Assembly: GCF_013409255.1 (NCBI RefSeq)
Contig: NZ_JACCAS010000001.1
Span: forward strand, 4,340,001-4,404,000
Direction of reading: 5' to 3'
Length of the DNA stretch: 64,000 bases
Source of the DNA: Paraburkholderia bryophila
GTDB lineage: Bacteria > Pseudomonadota > Gammaproteobacteria > Burkholderiales > Burkholderiaceae
Below are positions 57,196-64,000 of the stretch, in pieces. Numbering within the stretch: the first letter of the stretch is position 1; every line of letters starts with the position of its first letter. Both the position numbers and the translations under genes were made by a program. The notes under the pieces were generated by a model. It was not told where the DNA came from. It saw only the letters and a list, made by a program, of their open reading frames with translations, and made no database searches.

Positions 57196-58674
57196 CTAGA
57201 CCGGCGTGCGCGTGGGCGTCGCCGGCGGCAGATCGATCGACGGTGTCGCGGTGCTGACGCTCGGCATCATCACGTCGATGTCGGTGCCGTTCGGCTCGCC
57301 GCGCCGGATGTCGAAACGCCCGCCGTGCGCGGCGACGCGCTGGCGCATGCCGAGCAGCCCATGCGTGTGGGTGCGCTTCAGATCGGCCGGCATGATGCCG
57401 ACGCCGTTGTCGGCGATATGCAGGGCGACCTGGCCATCGCCGACCTCTAATGCAATCGACACCTTCGACGCCCGCGCGTACTTCGCGGCATTGGTCAGCG
57501 ACTCCTGGGCGACGCGAAACAGCGCGATCTCGGTCTGCTCGTCGAGCTGGATATCGTCGGCGGGGAGATGCAGATCGAGTGTCCAGTTGTTGCGTTGCGC
57601 GGCTTCGTCGGCGAGTGTGCGCAGCGCGGTGACGAGCCCGAAATTGGCCAGCACGGTAGGCCGCATGTCTTCGATGATGCGGCGCTTGAGCGCAATACCC
57701 TGGTCGAGATTGGCGAGCGCGCGTTTGAGTTTGTCGGCGATCTCCGGCGCGCTGTCCTTCAGCTTGCGGTTGGCCCACGCCACGTCCATCTTGCTGGCGG
57801 TCAGAATCGCGCCGAGTTCGTCGTGCAGTTCGCGCGCGAGCTGGGTCTTTTCGTTTTCGCTGACCGCCTGTAAATGCCAGCCCAGCGCTTCGAGCTGACG
57901 GGTGCGTTCGCTGACGAGCTGGTCGAGTTCTTCCTGTTGCGTGATCAACTGACGTTGCACGCGCGCCTGGCGATCGATCTGAATGCCGAGATTGCGAAAC
58001 AGCAGAATGAACAGCACGATGTTCAAGGCCGACAGACCGGCCGCGCACAGCGTGGAAATACGCTGATCGGCGCGGCTCGCGGCAAGCGCGTGCTGCGCGC
58101 GGCGTTCCTCGTTGTCGCGCAGCAGCGTGAGCGTGCTGTCCACCAGCGACGCGTCAGCCGGATTCGCCGCGCTCAGCGGCCCGCAAGCGGCCAGATCCAG
58201 CGGATGCGGCGCCGCACGTTGCAGCGCGGCCGCGCCCGCGCCGATGCGCGCTTCGATCAGCACCAGAATCTGCGTGAAGCTCGTGAGTTCGGCGTTGTCC
58301 GCTTTGCCACCGCGGTAGAAGCGGTTCAATTGCTGTTCGCTCTGGCGAATCCGCGTGGCGGTCGCGCAATAGGCTTGCGCGGTGGCGTCCTGCTTCGTCA
58401 GAAGAAAATCGCTTTGCTGCGCGCTCAGGTTGGAGAGCTGGCTGGCGAGCGTGCTCAGTTGCACGGTGACGTCGCGGGCGTCGAGCGCGGTTTCGTACTC
58501 GGCGGCAATGCGCTCGCGCGCGGTCTCCAGAATCACCAGGCCGCCCACGGTGATGACGATCGCAACCGTCATCGCGATGGCCCAGCTACGTTTGTGCATC
58601 CACTGACTCAGTCGCGTCGTGGCCGCTGGATCGCGCGGGGTCTGCAGGTTCGACGTGTTCTGTGCATTCGGCAC
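57196..58674 (-). CDS. NarX/UhpB-type sensor histidine kinase with periplasmic sensor domain
   Basis: 492 residues. Membrane segments at about 31-50 and 208-228 enclose a helical periplasmic domain (about 51-207) resembling CHASE3/four-helix sensors. A coiled-coil linker (RVQRQLITQQEELDQLVSERTRQLEAL) leads to the HisKA_3 box with phospho-acceptor H284 in LARELHDELGAI and the ATPase boxes HIADNGVGIMPAD and HGLLGMRQRVAAHGG. Its partner is probably the LuxR-type regulator at 60092, which lies 1.4 kb away beyond three stress genes. Divergent from the first DUF1328 gene. Confidence 0.93.
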   Translation of the reverse strand: MPNAQNTSNLQTPRDPAATTRLSQWMHKRSWAIAMTVAIVITVGGLVILETARERIAAEYETALDARDVTVQLSTLASQLSNLSAQQSDFLLTKQDATAQAYCATATRIRQSEQQLNRFYRGGKADNAELTSFTQILVLIEARIGAGAAALQRAAPHPLDLAACGPLSAANPADASLVDSTLTLLRDNEERRAQHALAASRADQRISTLCAAGLSALNIVLFILLFRNLGIQIDRQARVQRQLITQQEELDQLVSERTRQLEALGWHLQAVSENEKTQLARELHDELGAILTASKMDVAWANRKLKDSAPEIADKLKRALANLDQGIALKRRIIEDMRPTVLANFGLVTALRTLADEAAQRNNWTLDLHLPADDIQLDEQTEIALFRVAQESLTNAAKYARASKVSIALEVGDGQVALHIADNGVGIMPADLKRTHTHGLLGMRQRVAAHGGRFDIRRGEPNGTDIDVMMPSVSTATPSIDLPPATPTRTPV

Positions 58675-58701
58675 ATTCGGCTCCTCGGATGGGGCATCAG
58701 T

Positions 58702-58741
58702 GTAACGTCCACCGCCGTAACGCTGCCGTAATCCAATGTAA
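58702..58741. repeat. Cluster of GTAA(C/T) motifs in HK/DUF1328 divergent region
   Basis: GTAA at 58702, 58717, 58728 and 58738, spaced 15, 11 and 10 bases, each preceded by G/C-rich sequence. The helical spacing suggests a multi-site binding region for a response regulator. Confidence 0.35.
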
Positions 58742-58793
58742 GCGGATTCTCACACGAAAACCGGCGTGCGTCGGAATGCGCCTTCGTGCCCCG

Positions 58794-58809
58794 ATCGATA
58801 GCATGAGCC
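58794..58809 (+). repeat. 16-bp element shared with 59977-59992
   Basis: ATCGATAGCATGAGCC occurs here, 36 bases before the first DUF1328 ATG, and again at 59977-59992 upstream of the response-regulator gene, identical over 16 bases. Likely a common promoter or binding site for the block. Confidence 0.5.
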
Positions 58810-58845
58810 TTGATCGTTCATTCATTGTTTCGGGAGAAAGCCACC

Positions 58846-59022
58846 ATGCTGAAATGGGCGTTGTTCTTCGCCGTCATCGCGATAATCGCCGGCCTGCTTG
58901 GCTTTACCGGCGTTGCTGCGGGTGCGGCCGCGATTGCAAAGTTCCTGTTTATCGTGTTCGTGATTCTGTGCGTGGTGTTCCTCGTGCTCGGCTTCGTGGT
59001 GACGAAAAAAATCGTCGATTAG
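58846..59022 (+). CDS. DUF1328 small membrane protein, copy 1
   Basis: 58 residues from the ATG at 58846 (GGGAGA upstream). Two hydrophobic helices: [35 protein letters not shown] carries the DUF1328/YtjA signature and a second span ends in KKIVD. Inner-membrane protein of unknown role, typically in the general stress regulons of beta- and gamma-proteobacteria. Followed 45 bases later by a second copy. Confidence 0.9.
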   Translation: MLKWALFFAVIAIIAGLLGFTGVAAGAAAIAKFLFIVFVILCVVFLVLGFVVTKKIVD

Positions 59023-59067
59023 CGCGGCTCGCACATCGAACGGAACCCCACTGAAAGGAGAGTTGCC

Positions 59068-59229
59068 ATGCTTCACTACGCCATTGTCTTTTTCGTGATC
59101 GCGATCATCGCCGCCGTGTTCGGGTTTACCGGCATTGCGGCGGGCGCGGCGGAAATCGCCAAGATCCTGTTCTACATTTTCCTCGTCGTCTTCGTGGTCA
59201 CGTTGTTGCTCGGCGTGTTCCGAACGTAG
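59068..59229 (+). CDS. DUF1328 small membrane protein, copy 2
   Basis: 53 residues, ATG at 59068 with AAAGGAGA before it, stop TAG at 59227. The same pattern as copy 1: [31 protein letters not shown], then a second span ending LLGVFRT. Too short for a 60-residue ORF cut-off. The two copies share the FTGxAAGAA core, so this is a tandem duplication with divergence at both termini; note the extra Glu in AAGAAEIAK. Confidence 0.9.
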   Translation: MLHYAIVFFVIAIIAAVFGFTGIAAGAAEIAKILFYIFLVVFVVTLLLGVFRT

Positions 59230-59317
59230 ACGCGCAGCGATTCCTCTTTGACCGGCGCATCAGGCGCGATTCGTGCGGGATGCGTTGTTCCCCCCATACG
59301 GATTAAGGAGAAATTAA

Positions 59318-59896
59318 ATGTCGAAATCACCAGGTGCCCAGAGCGCCGCCACTCAAACTCCGCCTAACCAGCCGTTCGTGATGGACCTGAAGAAGATTCG
59401 CGAGGACGCGCGCAAGCATATGTCCGACGGTCCGGTCACGCAGAGCTACGGCGCGGACCGCGAGACCGTGCTGAAGCTGCTCAACGATGCGCTGGCCACG
59501 GAAATCGTCTGTACTTTGCGTTATAAACGGCATCACTTCATGGCCAAGGGCATCAACTCGGAGGCTGTGGCGGCGGAGTTTGCCGAACATGCGGCCGAGG
59601 AGCAGGAGCACGCCGACCGCATCGCCGAGCGCATCGTTCAACTGGGCGGCGCGCCGGATTTTGCACCGGACGGCCTGAAGACGCGCTCGCATTCGGAATA
59701 CAAGGAAGGCGACAATCTGACGGACATGATCAAGGAGAACCTGGTCGCCGAGCGGATTGCCATCGACACGTATCGCGAGATCGTTCGCTATCTCGGCGAG
59801 AAGGACGTGACGACGCGTCGTATGTTCGAAGACATTCTCGCGGTCGAAGAAGAGCATGCGGACGATATGGCGGATCTTCTCGAAGGACGGGAATAG
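59318..59896 (+). CDS. Ferritin-like diiron protein (bacterioferritin/Dps-type)
   Basis: 192 residues. After a disordered N-terminal 22 residues, a four-helix ferritin-like domain carries the diiron ligands: E62 (ALATEIVCTLRYKRHH), E95/H98 (EEQEHADRI), E145 (ENLVAERIAIDTYREIV) and E177/H180 (VEEEHADDM). This is the ligand order of bacterioferritins. Probable iron storage or peroxide protection in the cytoplasm. AAGGAGA precedes the start. Neighbouring stress genes support a general stress role. Confidence 0.88.
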   Translation: MSKSPGAQSAATQTPPNQPFVMDLKKIREDARKHMSDGPVTQSYGADRETVLKLLNDALATEIVCTLRYKRHHFMAKGINSEAVAAEFAEHAAEEQEHADRIAERIVQLGGAPDFAPDGLKTRSHSEYKEGDNLTDMIKENLVAERIAIDTYREIVRYLGEKDVTTRRMFEDILAVEEEHADDMADLLEGRE

Positions 59897-59976
59897 GCGC
59901 GGATACGCTATGCCGGCGCGTGCCGGGCGCGGGTGGGTCTGGAAAGAAGCAATGTCCCGCGCCCGTTGCACGCAGC

Positions 59977-59992
59977 ATCGATAGCATGAGCC
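59977..59992 (+). repeat. Second copy of the 16-bp shared element
   Basis: ATCGATAGCATGAGCC, identical to 58794-58809, 100 bases before the response-regulator ATG at 60092 (58 before the alternative start at 60050). Confidence 0.5.
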
Positions 59993-60091
59993 GCCGGCTT
60001 TCGCATCGCTCTGCATGACCGGCGCGCCAGCGTGCCGGAGATCATTACAATGTCTGCTCTGGAGCGTTTCCACAGCAGGGACACCAAGCCG

Positions 60092-60724
60092 ATGATTCGA
60101 GTGTTGATAGCCGACGATCATGCGATCGTCCGAGGGGGGTTCAGGCAGTTCGTCGCCGACGAGCCGGACATGTGCGTTGCGGCGGAAGCCGCCACCGGTG
60201 ACGAAACCATCAGCCTCGTGCGCGAGCAGGCGTTCGACGTGGTGCTTCTCGACATCGCGATGCCGGATAAAAACGGCATCGACACGTTGCGCGTGATCAA
60301 GCAGGTGCGCCCTGAGCAGAACGTGCTGATTCTGTCGGGCTATCCGGAGAGCCAGTACGCGATCAATCTGCTGCGCGCCGGCGCGAACGGTTATTTGAAC
60401 AAGGATTGCGGGCCGGAGGAGATCGTGCGGGCGATCCGCTCGGTGGCGCGCGGGCATCGTTATTTATCCGAGGCGGTCGCCGATACGCTCGCCGACAATC
60501 TCGACAAGCCCGCCGCGGGGCGGCCGCATGAAGCGCTCTCGGAGCGCGAGTTTCAGATTTTCTGCAAGCTCGCGGCCGGCCAGCTTCCTACTGAAATCGC
60601 GGAGGAATTGCATTTGTCCGTGAAGACCGTGAGCACCTATCGGGCGCGCGTGCTCGAGAAAATGCGTTTGGCGAACAATGCCGATCTGACTTATTACGCG
60701 ATCAAGAACGGCCTGATCGAATAA
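60092..60724 (+). CDS. NarL/LuxR-type response regulator
   Basis: 210 residues from the ATG at 60092, which places the receiver's first strand (MIRVLIADDHAIVRGG) at the N-terminus; an ATG at 60050 with GGAG upstream would add 14 residues. Phospho-acceptor D54 (VVLLDIAMPDKNG), switch region ILSGYPESQ and Lys in LNKD are intact. The GerE/LuxR helix-turn-helix lies at about 148-205 (LSEREFQIFCKLAAGQLPTEIAEELHLSVKTVSTYRARVLEKM). Likely partner of the histidine kinase at 57196. Its stop overlaps the next start (TAATG). Confidence 0.93.
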   Translation: MIRVLIADDHAIVRGGFRQFVADEPDMCVAAEAATGDETISLVREQAFDVVLLDIAMPDKNGIDTLRVIKQVRPEQNVLILSGYPESQYAINLLRAGANGYLNKDCGPEEIVRAIRSVARGHRYLSEAVADTLADNLDKPAAGRPHEALSEREFQIFCKLAAGQLPTEIAEELHLSVKTVSTYRARVLEKMRLANNADLTYYAIKNGLIE

Positions 60725-61173
60725 TGGACGATCGAGACCAGCCGATGAATAGCGAACCTAACCCTGTTGCCGAGTCAGCGAATCACACGCCGTTGCGCGT
60801 GCTGCTGATCGAGGATTCGCCGCTGATCCGCCGCAGCCTGGTGGAAGCGATCGACGCGTCGGGTTTGCTGCGCGTCTGCGCTTACGCCGATTCCGCCGAT
60901 CAGGCGATCGCGTTGCTGACCGACGAGGCCTTCGACGCGGTGATCGTCGACCTGCAACTCAAGCAGGGTTCAGGCGTCCCGGTGCTGGCTTATTTGCAAC
61001 GCGAGGGGCTGATCGACACGGTGTTCGCCGCAGTGCTGACCAATCACGCGTTGCCGGCTTACCGGGAGCGTTGCGAGCAATACGGCGTACGGCACTTTTA
61101 CGACAAGTCGTTCGAGTTCGACCGGGTGATCGACGCGCTGCATGACTATGCGTACGCACGAGGCGGCAAGTGA
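60724..61173 (+). CDS. Receiver-only response regulator (CheY-like)
   Basis: 149 residues, translationally coupled to the gene before it; ATG at 60745 is an alternative. A single REC domain from about 24: LRVLLIEDSPLIRRSLVEAI, phospho-acceptor D76 in VIVDLQL, switch residue in VLTNHA and Lys in FYDKSFEFD. No output domain. It may act as a phosphate sink or connect the same kinase to a second target. Confidence 0.9.
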   Translation: MDDRDQPMNSEPNPVAESANHTPLRVLLIEDSPLIRRSLVEAIDASGLLRVCAYADSADQAIALLTDEAFDAVIVDLQLKQGSGVPVLAYLQREGLIDTVFAAVLTNHALPAYRERCEQYGVRHFYDKSFEFDRVIDALHDYAYARGGK

Positions 61174-61200
61174 GCGCCTCGCGCGGTTGGAGCGGCGGCT

Positions 61201-61226
61201 AAAAAAAGCCGCTAAAAATAGCGGCT
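61201..61226 (-). terminator. Terminator of the MFS gene
   Basis: Minus strand: AGCCGCT/AGCGGCT with a 6-base loop, followed by seven T (61207-61201). A second AGCCGCC copy upstream gives an alternative stem for the rightward transcript. Confidence 0.75.
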
Positions 61227-61256
61227 AACGTTTCAAAGTTTCAACGGCTCAGCGCG

Positions 61257-62468
61257 TCAAAGCAGGCCCTGACGCTTCGCGCGAGCCGGCAGCGCCAGAT
61301 GATTCCACGCCGCGAGCCCGGCGAACGCGAGTCCGGCCACGCTGACGCCGAGCCATCCGAACATCGGCCAGACGAAGGCGCCGACGCCGGAGCCGAACGC
61401 GCCACCAATGAAATACGCGACCATGTACACCGTATTCACGCGTGAGCGTGCATCGGGCTTGAGCGCGTAAATGCGCGACTGGTTCGAAATCTGCGCGGCC
61501 TGCACGCCAATGTCGAGAATGATCACGCCGACCACGAGCCCGGCGATACTCTTCGCCGACGCGCCAAATACCACGAACGAAATGGCCACCAGCGCGATCG
61601 ATACGGTGATGATCGACTGCGGTCCGCGCTTGTCCGCGAACTTGCCGGCGAGCGGCGCGGCCATCGCGCCGGCCGCGCCGACGATCCCGAACAGCCCCGC
61701 GGCCTGCGGCCCGAGATGGAACGGCGCACCGGCCAGCAGCAAGGCCAGCACCGACCAGAAAATACTGAACGCGCCGAACATCGCCGCGCCGGTCAGCGAC
61801 GCCTCGCGCAGCGCGCGATGCTCGACGATCAGATGCCACATCGACACCAGCAACTTGCCGTAGGGCAGCGTCGAAGTCGGCTGACTCTTCGGCAGACGCA
61901 GAATGATCACGACCGCCAGCACCAGCAACGCAACGACCGACACCGCGAACACCGCGCGCCATCCAAAGTATTCGGCGACGAGACCGGCGGCCGTTCGTGC
62001 CAGCAGAATCCCCAGCAGCAGACCGCTCATCACCGTGCCGACCGCGTGACCGCGCTCGGCCGGCGGCGCGAGTTCCGCGGCGAACGGCACGGCCTGTTGC
62101 GCGATGGTGGCGAGCACACCGATCGCCAGACTCGCGCCGATCAGCACCGTCAGCGTCGGCGCCGCAGCGGCCACGACCAGCGCGATACACATGCCGACGA
62201 TTTGCAGCAGGATCAGCCGGCGTCGATCGAAACGGTCACCGAGCGGCGCCAGCAGCAGCATGCCGGCGGCGTAGCCGAGTTGCGTGACGGCCGGTACCGC
62301 GCCGACCCACGACGCGCCGGTCGGAAACGACTGGCGGAAATTGTCGAGCAGCGGCTGGTTGTAATAGATGTTCGCGACCGACACACCGGCGATGGTCGCG
62401 AGCAGAAACAGCAGACCGCGCAGCGACCGGTCGGCGGTAGCGGGAGAAGACGGGTTGGGTGTGGACAT
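61257..62468 (-). CDS. Major facilitator superfamily transporter
   Basis: 403 residues with 12 predicted membrane segments. The MFS loop 2-3 signature is GMLLLAPLGDRFDRRRLIL (about 69-87). NIYYNQPLLDNFRQSFP at the N-terminus resembles the YnfM/arabinose-efflux-like exporter group. No regulator next to it. Substrate cannot be told from sequence. Confidence 0.9.
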   Translation of the reverse strand: MSTPNPSSPATADRSLRGLLFLLATIAGVSVANIYYNQPLLDNFRQSFPTGASWVGAVPAVTQLGYAAGMLLLAPLGDRFDRRRLILLQIVGMCIALVVAAAAPTLTVLIGASLAIGVLATIAQQAVPFAAELAPPAERGHAVGTVMSGLLLGILLARTAAGLVAEYFGWRAVFAVSVVALLVLAVVIILRLPKSQPTSTLPYGKLLVSMWHLIVEHRALREASLTGAAMFGAFSIFWSVLALLLAGAPFHLGPQAAGLFGIVGAAGAMAAPLAGKFADKRGPQSIITVSIALVAISFVVFGASAKSIAGLVVGVIILDIGVQAAQISNQSRIYALKPDARSRVNTVYMVAYFIGGAFGSGVGAFVWPMFGWLGVSVAGLAFAGLAAWNHLALPARAKRQGLL

Positions 62469-62608
62469 GAGAGGCGACGTTCGACGGACCGGCCCATGCG
62501 CGGTCCTTGAGCGTGCCGATCATACCGGAGCAGGGCGGATCGTGCTGACGGTGCCGACGACCGCGTGATGCGTTTGCCCCGCGCCGGGAAGGCGCGGGGT
62601 CGAGCGAA

Positions 62609-63436
62609 TCAGTCGATCAACGCGCCTTCCGGTTCATAGAACGGATACGGCCCGTCGGAGGCCTCGACATACGCGTGATGCGTGACGATACCCGTCGCCG
62701 GATCGTAGCGATGCAACGCGTACGCGGGCGGCTCCATCGTAAACGCGGACGGCGCGTCGTCGCGTAGATCGAGCGTGACCTGATGCGCGGGCGCCGGCAC
62801 TGCGGAGGCGATCGTGCCGCCGAAGCGCACGAACATCGGCCGATGCACATGGCCGCAGATCACCCGCTCCACATTCGGATAACGCGCGATCAACGCGGCG
62901 AGTTTGTCGGCCGCCGCCGGGTCGAGCCGCAATTCGTCCATATGGCCGATGCCGCACACGAACGGCGGATGATGCAACGCGACCACGGTCGGCTTGCCTT
63001 GCGCCGCGTCGAGTTGCGTTGCGAGCCACGCGAGCCGCGCATCGCACAGCAAGCCGGCGCTTTGACCCGGCACCATCGAATCGAGCGCGATCAGGCGCAG
63101 CGGGCCGAGATCCACCGCGTAGTGCACGAACTCGCCGCCGCTCTGCAATTCCGCGCGATCCGGAAATGCCGCGCGCAAGGCGGTGCGTTCGTCGTGATTG
63201 CCGACCAGCATGAAGTAGGGAATCTCGAGCGGTGCGAGCAGCGCTTTGAGGTACTCGTACTGTTCAGGATCGCCCTGGTCGACGAGGTCGCCGGTCATGA
63301 TCACGGCATCGGGACGCGGTTCGAGCGCGTTGAGCGCGGCGACGCAGCGCGCCAGATGCGCGCCGGTATCGACGCGGCGGTAAGCGAGCGCGCCCGGCCG
63401 TTTGATATGCAGGTCGCTAATTTGAGCCAGCAGCAT
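62609..63436 (-). CDS. Class III cyclic-nucleotide/glycerophosphodiester phosphodiesterase (GpdQ/CpdA-like)
   Basis: 275 residues. All metallophosphoesterase motifs are present: ISDLHIK (D8, H10), MTGDLVDQGD (D50), VGNHDER (N79, H80), ALHHPPF and CGHVHRP, giving a dinuclear metal site. Both CpdA (cAMP) and GpdQ (glycerophosphodiesters) belong here. The gene lies 46 bases downstream of an ABC import ATPase gene on the same strand, favouring a glycerophosphodiester or phosphate-ester uptake-and-cleavage operon. AAAGGGA precedes the ATG. Cytoplasmic. Confidence 0.88.
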   Translation of the reverse strand: MLLAQISDLHIKRPGALAYRRVDTGAHLARCVAALNALEPRPDAVIMTGDLVDQGDPEQYEYLKALLAPLEIPYFMLVGNHDERTALRAAFPDRAELQSGGEFVHYAVDLGPLRLIALDSMVPGQSAGLLCDARLAWLATQLDAAQGKPTVVALHHPPFVCGIGHMDELRLDPAAADKLAALIARYPNVERVICGHVHRPMFVRFGGTIASAVPAPAHQVTLDLRDDAPSAFTMEPPAYALHRYDPATGIVTHHAYVEASDGPYPFYEPEGALID

Positions 63437-63482
63437 GGGGTAGTCCCTTTTTATAGCGCGCTAGTAGAGCAGCGCGATGTCG

Positions 63483-64000
63483 TCAAGATAGCGCAATCAG
63501 CGCGCCTTGCGCGATCGAGATGCCGACCGGCGTGCCGCGCGCCAATTCGACGCGGCCCGCGACGTCGATCAGCAACGCGTCCGGTGCGGCGCCGCCGATC
63601 GTCAGACGGGTGCGCTCGCCGAGAAACGCCGTGCTTTCAACGTGACCGCGCAATTGCGCGTTGGCCGGATCGGCGAGATACGCGTCTTCCGGCCGGAAGA
63701 AAATCTCGTGCGCGGCGTTGCCTAACGAGGAGGGCAGCGGCACCGCACCGCCGGTGGTCGTTAGCATGCCATCGCGGCGTTCGCCGGCCAGACGGTTGAT
63801 CGTGCCGACGAACTGCGCGACCGTGCGATTCGCGGGCCGATAGTAGATGTCGCGCGGCGAACCGATCTGCTCGATGCGCCCCGCGCTCATCACGACGATA
63901 CGGTCGCCGAGTTCCATCGCTTCGGCCTGATCGTGTGTTACGTAGACGGTCGTAATGCCCAACTCGCGCAACAGCGTGTTCATCTCGCTGCGCAAGGTGT
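63483..64000 (-). CDS. ABC importer ATPase, MalK/UgpC/PotA type (5' end cut by window)
   Basis: 172 codons visible and open to the right edge, so the Walker A, signature and Walker B lie outside. The visible part starts in TLRSEMNTLLRELGITTVYVTHDQAEAMELGDRIVVM (switch His included) and ends in a TOBE domain (FRPEDAYL, then STAFLGERTRLTIGG). PANRTVAQFVGTINRL is typical of carbohydrate, glycerol-phosphate or polyamine importers. Substrate unknown; the phosphodiesterase next door suggests a phosphate ester. Confidence 0.9.
   Translation of the reverse strand, partial: TLRSEMNTLLRELGITTVYVTHDQAEAMELGDRIVVMSAGRIEQIGSPRDIYYRPANRTVAQFVGTINRLAGERRDGMLTTTGGAVPLPSSLGNAAHEIFFRPEDAYLADPANAQLRGHVESTAFLGERTRLTIGGAAPDALLIDVAGRVELARGTPVGISIAQGALIALS

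Overview
High-GC proteobacterial chromosome. The gene content, such as a complete box (aerobic benzoyl-CoA) cluster with a BoxR-type regulator, DUF2844/DUF3443 proteins, an OmpC-like porin, an MXKDX pentapeptide protein, duplicated DUF1328 proteins and PreT/PreA pyrimidine reduction, points to a Burkholderiales member, most likely Paraburkholderia. I saw no tRNA or rRNA genes, transposases, phage genes or CRISPR arrays. The window cuts a phospholipase C gene at the left edge and an ABC ATPase gene at the right edge.

Layout. 1-2.3 kb: secreted phospholipase C and a small lipoprotein. 1.8-7.3 kb: a sugar-acid/amino-acid type catabolic cluster (RidA, divergent IclR regulator, SelA-fold PLP enzyme, porin, GntP permease) whose substrate is unknown. 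7.3-17.8 kb: the box cluster. The leftward arm carries DUF4863, boxD, benzoate-CoA ligase and an alpha/beta hydrolase; the rightward arms carry boxR and boxC-boxB-boxA. The two arms diverge from overlapping promoters, and a long nested palindrome sits on the boxC promoter. 17.9-26.3 kb: reductive pyrimidine degradation (RutR-like regulator, ureidopropionase-type amidohydrolase, preT, preA, NCS1 permease, dihydropyrimidinase) with a RutR-type palindrome at the promoter. 26.6-28.9 kb: a cystine-type amino-acid ABC importer. 29.1-31.1 kb: leuA with a 26-residue leucine-rich leader peptide too short for ordinary ORF calling.

31.1-44.7 kb: envelope and miscellaneous genes. These include a lipoprotein methyltransferase, a CadD-like transporter, an HMW1C/NGT-type cytoplasmic N-glycosyltransferase without an adhesin partner, a DUF3443/DUF2844 pair, bamC, an EamA transporter and an L-lactate permease. 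Between bamC and the EamA gene lies a structured, terminator-ended intergenic transcript candidate preceded by a very good sigma-54 promoter match. 44.9-48.1 kb: osmB-like lipoprotein, thiC with a TPP riboswitch, rnk. 48.1-48.9 kb is gene-poor. 48.9-56.6 kb: DUF1223 protein, a cytochrome b / molybdopterin oxidoreductase pair, MXKDX protein, EamA transporter, fadH, DUF4397 lipoprotein. 56.8-61.2 kb: a stress and signalling block with entericidin, a hybrid-free histidine kinase, two DUF1328 proteins, a ferritin-like protein, a LuxR-type response regulator and a receiver-only protein. 61.2-64 kb: an MFS transporter, a GpdQ-like phosphodiesterase and the end of an ABC ATPase gene.

Most interesting: the sigma-54-linked RNA candidate (about 40593-40785), the apparently leaderless leu leader peptide (30962-31042), the SelA-like/RidA/GntP cluster, the box operators, and the orphan N-glycosyltransferase.
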